This document shows, one piece after another, positions 1-8,528 of a stretch of 64,000 nt of DNA (positions are counted from its first letter, which is position 1; every line of letters begins with the position of its first letter). The translations under genes and the position numbers were made by a program. The DNA lies in the NCBI GenBank assembly GCA_965214295.1, contig OZ243944.1:4165908-4229907 (forward strand), in the 5' to 3' direction. The notes under the pieces were generated by a model. It ran no database searches. It saw only the letters and a program-made list of their open reading frames with translations, and was not told the origin of the DNA. Origin of the DNA: JAJDUF01 sp965214295. Lineage in GTDB: Bacteria > Chloroflexota > UBA11872 > UBA12225 > JAJDUF01.

Positions 1-2
1 AC

Positions 3-1457
3 TGGCGCTGGGACATTCCGTTGGGCGCCCAGGACGGGATGCGCGTGCCGGGGCGGGTCTATGCCAACGAAACGCTGCGCGATCTCCTCCGGGGCGACGG
101 CTCGGTACGACAGCTGGCCAACATGGCGACGCTGCCGGGGATTCTCGGCCGCGCCCTGGCAATGCCCGACGTCCACCAGGGCTACGGAGCACCGGTCGGC
201 GGGGTCTTTGCCACCCATGCAGCGACCGGCGTCGTCTCCCCCGGCGCTTGTGGATACGACATCAACTGCGGCGTGCGACTGCTCCGCGCCGATCTGAGCG
301 AGGACGACCTGCGGAGCCGGCAAGACCGGCTGGCTGACGAGCTGTTCAGGCAGCTACCGAGTGGGTTGGGGAAGGGCAGCGGCCTCGGCAAAGGTCAAGG
401 CAAGCGTGAGCAGGCGCTGACCCACGGCGCCCGATGGGCCGTCCAGACCGGGCTGGGCTGGCAAGAGGACCTGGAGTATTGCGAGGCCGGGGGACAACTG
501 CCGGGCGCCAATCCGGACGACGTGAGCCGCCGCGCTTTCGAGCGTGGATTGGGCCGCATCCAATCCTTGAATCCTGGCAGCGGACAACTCGGCTCGCTCG
601 GGGCCGGCAATCACTTTGTCGAGGTTGGGGTCGTTGACAGCGTGGAAGACGATGCGGCAGCCGCGGCCTTCGGACTGTCGTTGGGGCAAGTGGTCGTCTG
701 GATTCACACCGGCTCGCGTGGCTTGGGGCACCAGATATGCACCGACTACTTGCAGACGGCGCAGGTCGCCGGAGCCGCCTATGGGATCGAGCTACCGGAT
801 CGCCAGCTTGCCTGCCTGCCGATCCGGTCAGAGGCCGGACGAGCGTATCTCAGTGCGATGACCTGCGCGGCCAATTTCGCCTGGGCCAACCGGCAAGTGC
901 TGGCGCATTTGATCCGCGAGAGCTTTGCGGCGGTGTTCGAGCAAGCGGCGGAGGCGCTGGGCCTGCACCCGGTCTACGACGTGGCACACAACATCGCCAA
1001 GCTCGAGTCGCACCGCATCCCCGGAGATGATGGGCCGACGCGGGCGGTGCTCGTCCACCGCAAAGGTGCCACCCGCGCCTTCCCGGCCGAGCACGCCGAG
1101 CTACCGGCCGGCTACCGGCCCGTCGGCCAACCGGTGCTGGTGCCCGGCGACATGGGTCGCTATTCGTATGTGCTCGTAGGCACGCCGCAGACGATGACCG
1201 AGACGTTCGGATCGCTCTGCCACGGGGCCGGCCGCCGCATGTCCCGTGCAGCGGCCAAGCGGGCCGTCTCCGGCCAAGAGCTGGTCGCAGCCCTGCGGGA
1301 GCAGGGTATTGTCGTCCGTGCCGGCTCCGTCCGCGGCGTCGCCGAAGAGGCCCCGGACGCCTACAAGGATGCCTCCGAGGTGGTGGGCACGGCAGTCGGC
1401 GCCGGCCTCGCCCGGACGGTGGTCCGGACGCGGCCGGTCATTGTGGTCAAGGGGTGA
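3..1457 (+). CDS. rtcB: RtcB-family RNA ligase, 5' truncated by window edge
   Basis: RtcB ligates 2',3'-cyclic-phosphate or 3'-phosphate RNA ends to 5'-OH ends using GTP and Mn2+, in RNA repair or tRNA splicing. The reading frame is open to the first bases and reads WRWDIP just before a TTG at 21. RtcB proteins usually carry such a segment before the GMRVPxR motif, so the true start lies upstream of the window. Visible family motifs in order: GYDINCGVR (metal-binding Cys), GAGNHFVEV, HTGSRGLGHQ, DVAHNIAK, VHRKGATRAFP, PGDMGRYSYV and CHGAGRRMSR, which holds the histidine that is guanylylated in characterised RtcB. The visible 478+ residues fit the family length. No archease or RtcA gene is seen next to it. 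Ends with TGA. Confidence 0.95.
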   Translation, partial: WRWDIPLGAQDGMRVPGRVYANETLRDLLRGDGSVRQLANMATLPGILGRALAMPDVHQGYGAPVGGVFATHAATGVVSPGACGYDINCGVRLLRADLSEDDLRSRQDRLADELFRQLPSGLGKGSGLGKGQGKREQALTHGARWAVQTGLGWQEDLEYCEAGGQLPGANPDDVSRRAFERGLGRIQSLNPGSGQLGSLGAGNHFVEVGVVDSVEDDAAAAAFGLSLGQVVVWIHTGSRGLGHQICTDYLQTAQVAGAAYGIELPDRQLACLPIRSEAGRAYLSAMTCAANFAWANRQVLAHLIRESFAAVFEQAAEALGLHPVYDVAHNIAKLESHRIPGDDGPTRAVLVHRKGATRAFPAEHAELPAGYRPVGQPVLVPGDMGRYSYVLVGTPQTMTETFGSLCHGAGRRMSRAAAKRAVSGQELVAALREQGIVVRAGSVRGVAEEAPDAYKDASEVVGTAVGAGLARTVVRTRPVIVVKG

Positions 1458-1575
1458 GGTCAGAGAGGGGAGGGCCAAGGAGGGTACCAGGCCCTCCCTA
1501 CAGTCCCCCGCTCCGTAGGGGGACGTGCCAACCTGGGCACGCGGGAATGCGGGAGCGCAGTCAGCCGGCGCCACC
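1458..1575. repeat. Intergenic family C-type repeat remnant
   Basis: The space after rtcB holds purine/pyrimidine-rich sequence with short inverted arms (GGAGGG / CCCTCC and CCCCC / GGGGG). It resembles the CCCTCTCCC-type hairpin family found at many other gene ends in this window. I see no coding signal in it. Confidence 0.45.
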
Positions 1576-1605
1576 TTGTCGCTTTTTTATACGTCAGCGT
1601 ATACT
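1576..1605 (+). promoter_or_regulatory. Probable promoter of the suf cluster with overlapping palindromic operator
   Basis: TTGTCG at 1576-1581 and TATACT at 1600-1605 are separated by 18 bases, a good sigma-70-type arrangement. The palindrome TATACG-TCAG-CGTATA at 1588-1603 overlaps the -10 element, where a repressor could block polymerase. The start of sufC lies 57 bases downstream of the -10 element. Which regulator binds is unknown: no SufR or IscR gene is in the window. Confidence 0.55.
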
Positions 1606-1662
1606 TAAGATGGCTGGTAGCGACGTGCTTGACACGGCGGCCGAGCGGGAGGAGCGATAGAG

Positions 1663-2556
1663 ATGGCGGGAAATGGCGCTGCGTGGCCAACCTTGGTGAT
1701 CGAGGATTTGCACGCGGCTATTAATGGTCAGGAAATCTTGCACGGGATCAACCTGACGCTGAATAAAGGCGAAGTTCACGCCGTCATGGGACCGAACGGC
1801 TCCGGCAAGAGCACGCTGGCCTACGCTTTGATGGGCCATCCGACCTATGAGGTCACGCAAGGCTGCGTGCGGTTCAAGGGTGAAGACCTGCTGGAAATGG
1901 AGCCGGACGAGCGGGCCAAGGCCGGTCTCTTCCTGGCGTTTCAGTACCCGACCTCCATTCCGGGTATCAATATGGGCAACTTTCTCCGCCTGGCGGTGAA
2001 GGCGCGGTTTGGCGAGGAGCGCGCGCGGCAGTTCCGCAAGCTGCTCACGGAGAAGCTCCAGCTCCTGAAGATGGATCGCTCCTTCATGCGTCGGTATCTC
2101 AACGACGGCTTTTCCGGGGGTGAGAAGAAGCGCTCGGAAATCTTGCAGATGGCGCTGCTGGAGCCGGAGTTTGCCATTCTCGACGAGACCGATTCGGGGC
2201 TGGACATTGACGCGCTGCGGGTCGTCGCCGATGGGGTGAATGCCCAAATGAGTCCCAATCTCGGCGTGCTGGTTATCACCCACTATCAGCGGCTGTTGAA
2301 CTACATCGAGCCAGACTTCGTGCATGTGCTGCTGGGAGGACATTTAGTACGGTCCGGCGGGCCGGAGCTGGCCTTGTATTTGGAGGAGCACGGCTACGAT
2401 CCACTCATCAAGGAGTTGCGCGCGACGGGCCAGGCGGCCGTGTCGGAGGCCGCCGACGGAGCCGATATCGAAAGCGCAAGGGAGATGCGCGAGCATAGCG
2501 TGGTCGGTGGAGATGAGCACGATCCCTTCCGGTCACATGGCCGGACTGCTCTCTAG
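1663..2556 (+). CDS. sufC: Fe-S cluster assembly ATPase SufC
   Basis: SufC is the ABC-type ATPase of the cytosolic SufBCD scaffold, and its ATP hydrolysis drives cluster assembly on SufB/SufD. Walker A is GPNGSGKST at residues 43-51, the signature is FSGGEKKRSEI, and Walker B is FAILDETDSGLD. It has 297 residues; typical SufC is about 250, and the excess is a charged C-terminal tail of about 40 residues beginning after the usual end. The ATG is preceded by GGGAGGAG at 1647-1654. It is the first gene of the suf cluster, and sufB starts 27 bases after its stop. Confidence 0.96.
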   Translation: MAGNGAAWPTLVIEDLHAAINGQEILHGINLTLNKGEVHAVMGPNGSGKSTLAYALMGHPTYEVTQGCVRFKGEDLLEMEPDERAKAGLFLAFQYPTSIPGINMGNFLRLAVKARFGEERARQFRKLLTEKLQLLKMDRSFMRRYLNDGFSGGEKKRSEILQMALLEPEFAILDETDSGLDIDALRVVADGVNAQMSPNLGVLVITHYQRLLNYIEPDFVHVLLGGHLVRSGGPELALYLEEHGYDPLIKELRATGQAAVSEAADGADIESAREMREHSVVGGDEHDPFRSHGRTAL

Positions 2557-2583
2557 GCAGGTGAGCGTTCAAGGAGTAAGAGC

Positions 2584-4035
2584 ATGGCAGCGGAGGCAGC
2601 AGTAGCGGCACGCGACCCGGAAAAGCTGCGCTTGATGCAGGAAGCGGCAGCGCAGCTGCCGACCGAATACTCGGCCGGCTGGCACGACGACGTGGAGTAC
2701 ACCTATCGCTCGGAGCGGGGCCTCCACCGGCGGGTCGTCGAGGAAATCTCAGCCATGAAGGGTGAGCCGGATTGGATGCGTCAGTTCCGCTTGGACGCGC
2801 TGGAGCATTTCGAGGCTCGTCCGATGCCGCAGTGGGGCGCAGACCTCAGTGGTGTGGACTTCGACAACATCCACTACTACATCCGTCCCACCGAGAAGCA
2901 GGGGCGCACGTGGGAAGAGGTACCCGACGACATCAAGAATACGTTCGACAAGCTCGGCATCCCGGAAGCGGAGCGCAAGTTCCTTGCCGGCGTGACCGCC
3001 CAATACGATTCGGAGGCGGTCTACCACAGCGTCCGCGAAGAGCTGGCCCAGCAAGGCGTCATCTTCACCGATATGGATAGTGGCCTGCGCGAGCACCCGG
3101 ACCTCGTGAAGGAGTATTGGGCCACGGTCATCCCCTACAAGGACAACAAGATTGCCGCCTTGAACTCGGCGGTGTGGTCGGGAGGGTCGTTCGTCTACAT
3201 CCCGGCCGGGGTCCACGTCACCATTCCGTTGCAGGCGTACTTCCGCATCAACTCGGAGGCGGCCGGGCAGTTCGAGCGCACCCTGATCATCGCCGAGGAA
3301 GGCAGCTACGTCCACTACATCGAGGGCTGCACAGCGCCGATCTATACCGAGGACAGCCTCCACTGCGCGGTCGTCGAGTTGATGGCCAAACCGGGGGCGA
3401 CGATCCGCTATACGACCATTCAGAACTGGTCGAACAACGTCTACAACCTCGTCACGAAGCGTGCGGTGGCCCAAGAGGAAGCGACCGTCGCCTGGATTGA
3501 CGGCAACTTGGGCAGCAAGGTGACGATGAAGTATCCGGGCGTCTATCTTACCGGGCCAAAGGCCAAGGCGGAGATCGTCTCGGTGGCCATGGCCAACTCC
3601 GGGCAGGTGCAGGACGCCGGCGGCAAGATTTACCACGCGGCGCCGGAAACCTCTTCGACCATCAACTCGAAGTCGGTGACGCTCGGAACCGGCCAGGCCT
3701 CGTTCCGTGGCCTGCTGAAGATTTACAAGGGCGCCGAGAAGTCGGCCTCGCAGATGCGCTGCGATGCCTTGCTGCTGACGCCGGAATGCCGTTCGGACAC
3801 CTACCCAACCATCGAGATTGACGAGGAAGACGTGTCCATCGGACATGAAGCGACGGTTTCGAAGGTCGGCGAGGAGCAGCTGTTCTACTTGCAGAGCCGG
3901 GGCCTGTCGGAGGCGGAAGCGGTCACGCAGGTAGTGAACGGGTTCATGGAGCCGTTCAGCAAGGAGCTACCGATGGAATACGCGGTGGAGTTGAACCGCC
4001 TCATCCAGCTCCAGATGGACGCTGCCGTCGGCTGA
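2584..4035 (+). CDS. sufB: Fe-S cluster assembly scaffold SufB
   Basis: SufB is the main scaffold subunit of SufBC2D, on which [4Fe-4S] clusters are built from SufS-derived sulfur. It has 483 residues, the usual size. The central beta-helix region and the C-terminal SufBD core are intact, including MRCDALLL, a second cysteine in TPECRSDTYP, EDVSIGHEATVSKV and the terminal GFMEPFSKELPMEYAVELNRL. The start ATG follows AAGGAGTAAGAGC. It is co-directional with sufC and very probably on the same transcript. Confidence 0.97.
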   Translation: MAAEAAVAARDPEKLRLMQEAAAQLPTEYSAGWHDDVEYTYRSERGLHRRVVEEISAMKGEPDWMRQFRLDALEHFEARPMPQWGADLSGVDFDNIHYYIRPTEKQGRTWEEVPDDIKNTFDKLGIPEAERKFLAGVTAQYDSEAVYHSVREELAQQGVIFTDMDSGLREHPDLVKEYWATVIPYKDNKIAALNSAVWSGGSFVYIPAGVHVTIPLQAYFRINSEAAGQFERTLIIAEEGSYVHYIEGCTAPIYTEDSLHCAVVELMAKPGATIRYTTIQNWSNNVYNLVTKRAVAQEEATVAWIDGNLGSKVTMKYPGVYLTGPKAKAEIVSVAMANSGQVQDAGGKIYHAAPETSSTINSKSVTLGTGQASFRGLLKIYKGAEKSASQMRCDALLLTPECRSDTYPTIEIDEEDVSIGHEATVSKVGEEQLFYLQSRGLSEAEAVTQVVNGFMEPFSKELPMEYAVELNRLIQLQMDAAVG

Positions 4036-4088
4036 GGCACCCGTCATTCCCACCACCGCCCTGCCATTGCGATGAAATAACGCCGATT

Positions 4089-4139
4089 CGTCATTCCCGC
4101 GCAAGCGGGAATCCACCCCCTCTTCCCAGTGGGAGAGGG
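4089..4139. repeat. Family A and family C hairpins between sufB and sufD
   Basis: ATTCCCGC-GCAA-GCGGGAAT (4093-4112) is a perfect 8-bp hairpin inside the CGTCATTCCCGC...GGGAATCCA unit. It is followed by CCCTCT-TCCC-AGT-GGGA-GAGGG at 4118-4139. Related copies recur throughout the window. Neither has a T tract, so they are not obvious intrinsic terminators. Confidence 0.8.
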
Positions 4140-4195
4140 TCGGGGTGAGGGTAGCCGGAGGGGGTGGATGTGTCCATTTCCTGAGGAGAGTACGT

Positions 4196-5629
4196 GTGAG
4201 TGTAATCTCACCTGCGCGTGTAGTCGTGCGGCGCCGCCGCCGCACATCCGTTGCGCGTGAGCCAACCATCACGGCGGCGGCGGTCGCCGCGCTGAATGCG
4301 TCGCGGGGCGACCCGGACTGGGTACAAGACTTGCGCCGCGCCAGTTTTGCAGCGTGGGAACGCTTACCCATGCCCACCCCAACCACGGAAGGGTGGCGTC
4401 GCACCGACCTGCGGCCGATCACGTCACGGCTGCACACCGTCAAGCCGGCAGCGCCCCGCAGCGACTTTCACGACGCGGAGCTAGGCGATCTCGACGCCGG
4501 CCTGCAAGAGGCGCTCGACGTGTACTTCCCGGTAGGAGGACTGGTCATCCAGCAGAACTCCACGACCGTCCAGGAGACTCTGGCCGACGAGCTGGCGCGC
4601 CAGGGGGTGCTGTTTATGGACATCCATGCGGCCGTGCGCGAGCACCCCGATCTGGTGCGGCCCTATCTGATGAACGTCGTGCCGGTGGGCTGGCAGCCGG
4701 GCGAGCCGTCCAATGCCGGGAAGTTCGAGGCGCTACACGGCGCCTTGTGGTCGGGGGGCACGTTTATCTACGTCCCGCCCAACACCGAGGTCGAGTTGCC
4801 GCTGCGGATGCTCCAGTGGACCGGCACGCCGGGCGTGGGCAGCTTTCCGCATACCGTCGTCGTCGTTGATCGCAATAGCAGCGTGACGTGCGTGGAGGAG
4901 TTCCACTCCCCAACCTTGCCGGCCGCGGCCCCGCCCCTCTTTACCAGCGGCGTCACGGAGCTGTACGTGCAGGACAATGCGCGGCTCAACTTCCTATCAC
5001 TCCACGAACAGGCAACCGACGCGCACACTTTCGTCACGCAGCGCTGTCGGCTGGGGCGGGATGCGTATGTCAACTGGGTCGTGGTCGGGATGGGGAGCGC
5101 CTATACGCGGGCTACGGCCGACGTGGTGCTGGCCGGCCGCGGCGCCACGGCCGAGATGCTGGGGTTGGCATTCGGTACGGGCACCCAGGTCTTCGACTTC
5201 CACACGCTGCAAGACCACGTGGCGCCGCACACCGACAGCGACCAGCTCTATAAGACGGCGATGCAAGACCGGGCGCGGCTGGTCTACGAGGGGTTGGTGG
5301 TGATCCAGCCCACCGCCGGCGAGTCGAACGGCTACCAGGCTAACCGCAACCTGTTACTCAGCAAGACGGCGAAGGCCGACTCGATCCCGATGCTCGAAAT
5401 CAAGAACAACGAAGTGAAGTGTACGCACGGCTCGGCTACCGGTCCGGTAGAGCCGGAGCACCTGTACTACCTGCGGACACGCGGTCTGCCGCGCCCGGTG
5501 GCCGAGCGCCTGATTATCCAAGGATTCTTCGAGCCGATTGTCGAGCGCATGGGTGTCGCGGCCCTGCAAGACCAGCTGCGCCAGGCCATAGATCGCAAAA
5601 TCGGCGGCCTGGACCGCGACGCGGGGTAA
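4196..5629 (+). CDS. sufD: Fe-S cluster assembly protein SufD
   Basis: SufD is the SufB paralogue that completes SufBC2D. I place the start at GTG 4196 because GAGGAGAG sits at 4183-4190 and because the frame upstream (open to 4145) runs into the repeat after sufB. This gives 477 residues. The SufBD core is recognisable: SGGTFIYVPPNTEVELPL, QDHVAPHTDSDQLYKTAM, the MLEIKNNEVKCTHGSATG segment carrying the histidine equivalent to the essential SufD His, and a C-terminal GFFEPIVERM. N-terminal GDPDWVQDLRRASFAAWERL is typical of SufD. It belongs to the suf cluster. Confidence 0.93.
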   Translation: MSVISPARVVVRRRRRTSVAREPTITAAAVAALNASRGDPDWVQDLRRASFAAWERLPMPTPTTEGWRRTDLRPITSRLHTVKPAAPRSDFHDAELGDLDAGLQEALDVYFPVGGLVIQQNSTTVQETLADELARQGVLFMDIHAAVREHPDLVRPYLMNVVPVGWQPGEPSNAGKFEALHGALWSGGTFIYVPPNTEVELPLRMLQWTGTPGVGSFPHTVVVVDRNSSVTCVEEFHSPTLPAAAPPLFTSGVTELYVQDNARLNFLSLHEQATDAHTFVTQRCRLGRDAYVNWVVVGMGSAYTRATADVVLAGRGATAEMLGLAFGTGTQVFDFHTLQDHVAPHTDSDQLYKTAMQDRARLVYEGLVVIQPTAGESNGYQANRNLLLSKTAKADSIPMLEIKNNEVKCTHGSATGPVEPEHLYYLRTRGLPRPVAERLIIQGFFEPIVERMGVAALQDQLRQAIDRKIGGLDRDAG

Positions 5630-5639
5630 CGGGCGCTCA

Positions 5640-5752
5640 CAAGGGTAGGTAAACCGGGAAGACAGGTGGAATGAGCTTGTAGGGGCGTAGCAGGCAACGT
5701 CCCTTCCTACCCCTACGAAGGAGGGGGAGGGCTGGGGTGAGGCCCCACAGGG
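5640..5752. repeat. Composite palindromic repeat between sufD and the Rieske gene
   Basis: Contains CACAAGGGTAGGTAAACC near 5638-5655, which resembles the terminal repeat of the MITE at 53954-54170, then a family B palindrome (GTAGGGGCGTAG...CCTACCCCTAC, about 5680-5717) and a family C purine-rich unit. No coding potential is evident. Confidence 0.6.
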
Positions 5753-5791
5753 GGTCTCTATAACCCAGTAACGTGCGGAGCGGAAAGATCG

Positions 5792-6109
5792 ATGGTTATG
5801 GAATACGTTGTCGTGGGCGAGGTAGGCGACCTGGAATCCGGGCACGTGCTGGTCGTCGAGATTGACGACTATCGCATTGCGGTGTGCAACCTGGACGGTA
5901 CGTTCTACGCGATTGACGACGTCTGTACGCACGACGGCGGGCCGCTCGATCAAGGGCGGCTAGAAGGCGACGAGATCGAGTGCCCGCGTCACGGCGCGCG
6001 GTTCAACGTGCGGACCGGTGCAGCGACCATGATGCCGGCGGTCGTGCCGGTCGCCACGTATCCGGTGGTCATCGAGGACGGCGAGGTGCTAGTCGGACTG
6101 CCGGCGTAG
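5792..6109 (+). CDS. Rieske-type [2Fe-2S] ferredoxin of the suf cluster
   Basis: A 105-residue soluble Rieske protein. The cluster ligands are visible: C45-x-H47 in CTHDGG and C64-x2-H67 in CPRHGARF. There is no signal peptide or membrane segment, so it is a cytosolic electron carrier rather than a bc1-type Rieske subunit. Similar small Rieske proteins (NirD/bph ferredoxin-like) are common between sufD and sufS in actinobacterial and Chloroflexota suf operons. There it may supply electrons during cluster assembly, which is inference. Two in-frame ATGs (5792 and 5798) are possible starts; GGAAAG precedes the first. Confidence 0.88.
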   Translation: MVMEYVVVGEVGDLESGHVLVVEIDDYRIAVCNLDGTFYAIDDVCTHDGGPLDQGRLEGDEIECPRHGARFNVRTGAATMMPAVVPVATYPVVIEDGEVLVGLPA

Positions 6110-6134
6110 GGGATACGATGGTGCTGGCCCGGTT

Positions 6135-6162
6135 GTAAGGGCGCAGCATATTGCGCCCTTAC
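6135..6162. repeat. Perfect 11-bp-arm palindrome (family B)
   Basis: GTAAGGGCGCA (6135-6145), a loop GCATAT and TGCGCCCTTAC (6152-6162) form a perfect inverted repeat just upstream of sufS. There is no T run on either side, so it is better read as a copy of the family B palindromic repeat than as a terminator. It could affect the stability or folding of the suf transcript. Confidence 0.8.
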
Positions 6163-6193
6163 CGGGTGAGTGCTACGGCGGCAAGGAAAGTGG

Positions 6194-7477
6194 ATGAGGA
6201 AGACGGTGGCGGTAGAGACACCCTCGGCGCCGACGCACGATCTCGCTGCACTGCGGGAGGACTTCCCCATCCTCCGACGCCGGATCAACGGCCGGCCCTT
6301 GGTCTACCTGGACAACGCCGCAACGTCGCAAAAACCTCGGCAGGTCCTCGACACCCTCGTCCACTTTTACGAGCACTCCAACGCCAACATCCATCGCGGC
6401 GTGCATACGCTAGGCGCGGAGGCCACCGGCGCCTACGAGGGGGCGCGCACGCTGGCCGCCGACCTCATCGGGGCAGCGAGTAGCGAGGAAATCATCTTCA
6501 CGCGCAATACGACGGAGGCGATCAACCTCGTCGCCTACACGTGGGCGCGGGAGGTAGTGCGGCCGGGCGACGAGATCGTGGTGACGCGGCTGGAGCACCA
6601 CAGCAATCTCGTCCCGTGGCTCCGTCTCACGCAGGAGCGCGAGGCGGTGCTGCGCGTGATCGAGCTGACCCCGGACGGCCGGCTCGACCTCGACCCGCTC
6701 GACGACCTGCTGACCGAGCGAACGAAGCTGGTGGCGGTGGGCCACGCCTCCAACGTGCTGGGCACCATTGCTCCGGTGGAGGAGCTAGCTCGGCGGGTAC
6801 ATGCTGTAGGCGCACATCTCTTGGTGGATGCCGCGCAAAGCGTACCGCACCAGCCAGTCAACGTGCGGGAGCTTGGCTGCGACTTCCTGGCCTTCTCGGC
6901 GCACAAGATGCTCGGCCCGACGGGAGTGGGGGTGCTGTGGGCACGACAGGAGTTGCTAGAGGCCATGCCGCCCTTCCTGGGCGGCGGCAGCATGATCGGC
7001 CGCGTGACCCTGGACCGCGTGACCTGGAACGTGCTCCCGTACAAGCTAGAGGCCGGTACGCCCAACATCGCCGACGTGGTGGCCTTCGGAGCCGCCATCG
7101 AGTACTTGCAGCGGGTGGGAATGGCGGCGGTACGCGCCCACGAGCGCGACCTGCTGGCCTACGCGCTGGAGCGGCTGGCGGACCGGCCGGAGCTGGAGCT
7201 GTATGGCCCGACGGACCTCGATCAACGCGGTGGAGTGATCTCCTTCAACGTGCGTGGTGTGCATTCGCACGATGTCAGTACGATCCTCGACGAGCAGGCC
7301 ATTGCCGTGCGAGCCGGTCATCACTGTACGCAGCCGCTCCACGAGTGGCTCGACGTGGCCGGCTCGACGCGCGCCAGTTTCTATCTTTACAATACGCCGG
7401 CGGACGTGGATGCATTGGTGAGCGGGCTGGACCGCGTCAAGGAGGTGTTCCACCGTGCCATTGGACGAGCTTTATAA
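6194..7477 (+). CDS. sufS: Cysteine desulfurase SufS
   Basis: A group II PLP-dependent cysteine desulfurase that releases sulfur from cysteine as a persulfide for the Suf scaffold. I chose ATG 6194 (427 residues) because AAGGAAAG lies just before it; GTG 6170 has no such signal. The PLP lysine is K238 in FSAHKMLGPTG and the persulfide cysteine is C378 in VRAGHHCTQPLH. HRGVHTLG and TRLEHHSN are also typical. Its 3' end overlaps sufU by 23 bases, indicating translational coupling with its sulfur acceptor. Confidence 0.96.
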   Translation: MRKTVAVETPSAPTHDLAALREDFPILRRRINGRPLVYLDNAATSQKPRQVLDTLVHFYEHSNANIHRGVHTLGAEATGAYEGARTLAADLIGAASSEEIIFTRNTTEAINLVAYTWAREVVRPGDEIVVTRLEHHSNLVPWLRLTQEREAVLRVIELTPDGRLDLDPLDDLLTERTKLVAVGHASNVLGTIAPVEELARRVHAVGAHLLVDAAQSVPHQPVNVRELGCDFLAFSAHKMLGPTGVGVLWARQELLEAMPPFLGGGSMIGRVTLDRVTWNVLPYKLEAGTPNIADVVAFGAAIEYLQRVGMAAVRAHERDLLAYALERLADRPELELYGPTDLDQRGGVISFNVRGVHSHDVSTILDEQAIAVRAGHHCTQPLHEWLDVAGSTRASFYLYNTPADVDALVSGLDRVKEVFHRAIGRAL

Positions 7478-7934
7478 GGATATCATCCTCGATCACTACG
7501 AATATCCCCGCAATAAGGGCCAGATCGAGAGTGCGACCTGCACGTGCGCCGGTGGCGACAACCCGATCTGTGGCGACAGCGTTGACGTGTGCCTCTCCTT
7601 GGAGGACAACCATGTCGCGGCCGTGGCCTTCGAGGGCCGGGGCTGCGCCATCAGCCAGGCCTCGGCGTCCATGATGACCGAGGCGGTCGAAGGGAAGGCG
7701 GTGGCGGACGTGCAGCGCTGGTACCGGACCGTCCACGGGCTGCTGACGAATCACCCGGACGAGATGGACTCGGCGCTGGACTTAGGCGATCTGGAAGCGC
7801 TCGAAGGCGTGCGGCAGTATCCGGTGCGGATCAAGTGTGCGCTGCTGGCATGGGAGGCCCTGCGAGTGGCGCTACGGCAGGCGCTCGCCGGCGGCGCGGC
7901 CGCACAGCAGCACGCCGTCGTCACGACGGAGTAG
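7455..7934 (+). CDS. sufU: SufU sulfur acceptor / Fe-S assembly protein
   Basis: SufU is the zinc-dependent sulfurtransferase that accepts persulfide from SufS in organisms lacking SufE. The three cysteines and aspartate of the family are present: C39 and D41 in NPICGDSV, C64 in GRGCAISQAS and C128 in IKCALLAW. The insert between the second and third cysteine regions that separates SufU from IscU is present, giving 159 residues. GTG start with AAGGAGGTG upstream inside sufS. No sufE or sufA is seen nearby. Confidence 0.94.
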   Translation: MPLDELYKDIILDHYEYPRNKGQIESATCTCAGGDNPICGDSVDVCLSLEDNHVAAVAFEGRGCAISQASASMMTEAVEGKAVADVQRWYRTVHGLLTNHPDEMDSALDLGDLEALEGVRQYPVRIKCALLAWEALRVALRQALAGGAAAQQHAVVTTE

Positions 7935-8010
7935 GTCCACCAGCGACGGCGGGCGGGGGATGAGGTCAAATAGCCCAGGTAGCCACGCCAGGATGCAAGG
8001 AGCAACGCCG

Positions 8011-8328
8011 ATGATGGAGAAGACCGCGCTGACCGAAACCAGCGTGCGCGAGGCACTGAAGCAGGTTGACGACCCGGAGCTAGGGATCAACATTGTTGAT
8101 CTGGGCTTGGTCTACGAAATCGCCATCGAGGGCACCGAGGTCAACGTCCTGATGACGCTCACGACACCGTTCTGTCCGGTCGGTCCGCAGATCAAGGCGC
8201 AGATTGACCAAATCCTCAAGAGCAACATTGCGGACGTGACGAAAGGGAGCGTCGAGTTCACCTTCAATCCGCCTTGGGACAAGGATATGATGTCGGAGGA
8301 GGCCAAAGAGGAGCTGGGCATCTGGTAG
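8011..8328 (+). CDS. DUF59/MIP18-family metal-sulfur cluster assembly factor (SufT-like)
   Basis: A 105-residue DUF59 protein. This family (SufT, PaaD, MIP18) acts in maturation of Fe-S proteins. DDPELGINIVDLGLVYEI and TLTTPFCPVGPQIKAQI, with the conserved cysteine, are diagnostic. ATG 8011 is preceded by AAGGAG at 7997-8002 with 8 bases spacing. The frame is open further upstream, but that extension overlaps the 3' end of sufU and has biased, non-family composition, so it is rejected. It follows sufU by 76 bases and is most likely part of the suf operon. Confidence 0.92.
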   Translation: MMEKTALTETSVREALKQVDDPELGINIVDLGLVYEIAIEGTEVNVLMTLTTPFCPVGPQIKAQIDQILKSNIADVTKGSVEFTFNPPWDKDMMSEEAKEELGIW

Positions 8329-8339
8329 GCCGGGGTGCC

Positions 8340-8432
8340 ATCCGCTCCTCCGTACACAGCAGGGGGAGGCCTAGAGAGGGGGGGCCAATGCAGTGTCCGG
8401 TCCCCTGTGGTCCCCTCGCTCCGCAGAGGGGT
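8340..8432. repeat. Family C repeat between the DUF59 and NifU-like genes
   Basis: CTCCTCCGTAC...GGGGGAGGCC and CCCCTGTGGTCCCCTCGCT...AGAGGGGTAGG form several short inverted arms rich in C and G runs, similar to the units after rtcB and at 29.8 kb. No gene is seen in the 200-base gap 8329-8528. Confidence 0.5.
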
Positions 8433-8528
8433 AGGCGCGGCATGCTGCCTCTCGGTTATGCTCCAGTGCGTATGCTACCCTGTCTTGGCTGATGACAGTG
8501 TCTCCGCATCGGTAGCTCGGCATGGCGT

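Noticed and set aside
1629..1634. TTGACA upstream of sufC as the -35 element
   Set aside because: A -10 element 17 bases on would fall in the ribosome binding site and place the transcription start at the sufC ATG; TTGTCG/TATACT upstream fits better.
2749..3846. Long minus-strand open frame of 365 codons
   Set aside because: It is fully antisense to sufB, Arg/Val/Asp-rich as expected from high-GC mirror frames, has no RBS and no family motifs.
6135..6162. Palindrome before sufS as an intrinsic terminator
   Set aside because: No T run follows on either strand and it belongs to the family B repeats.
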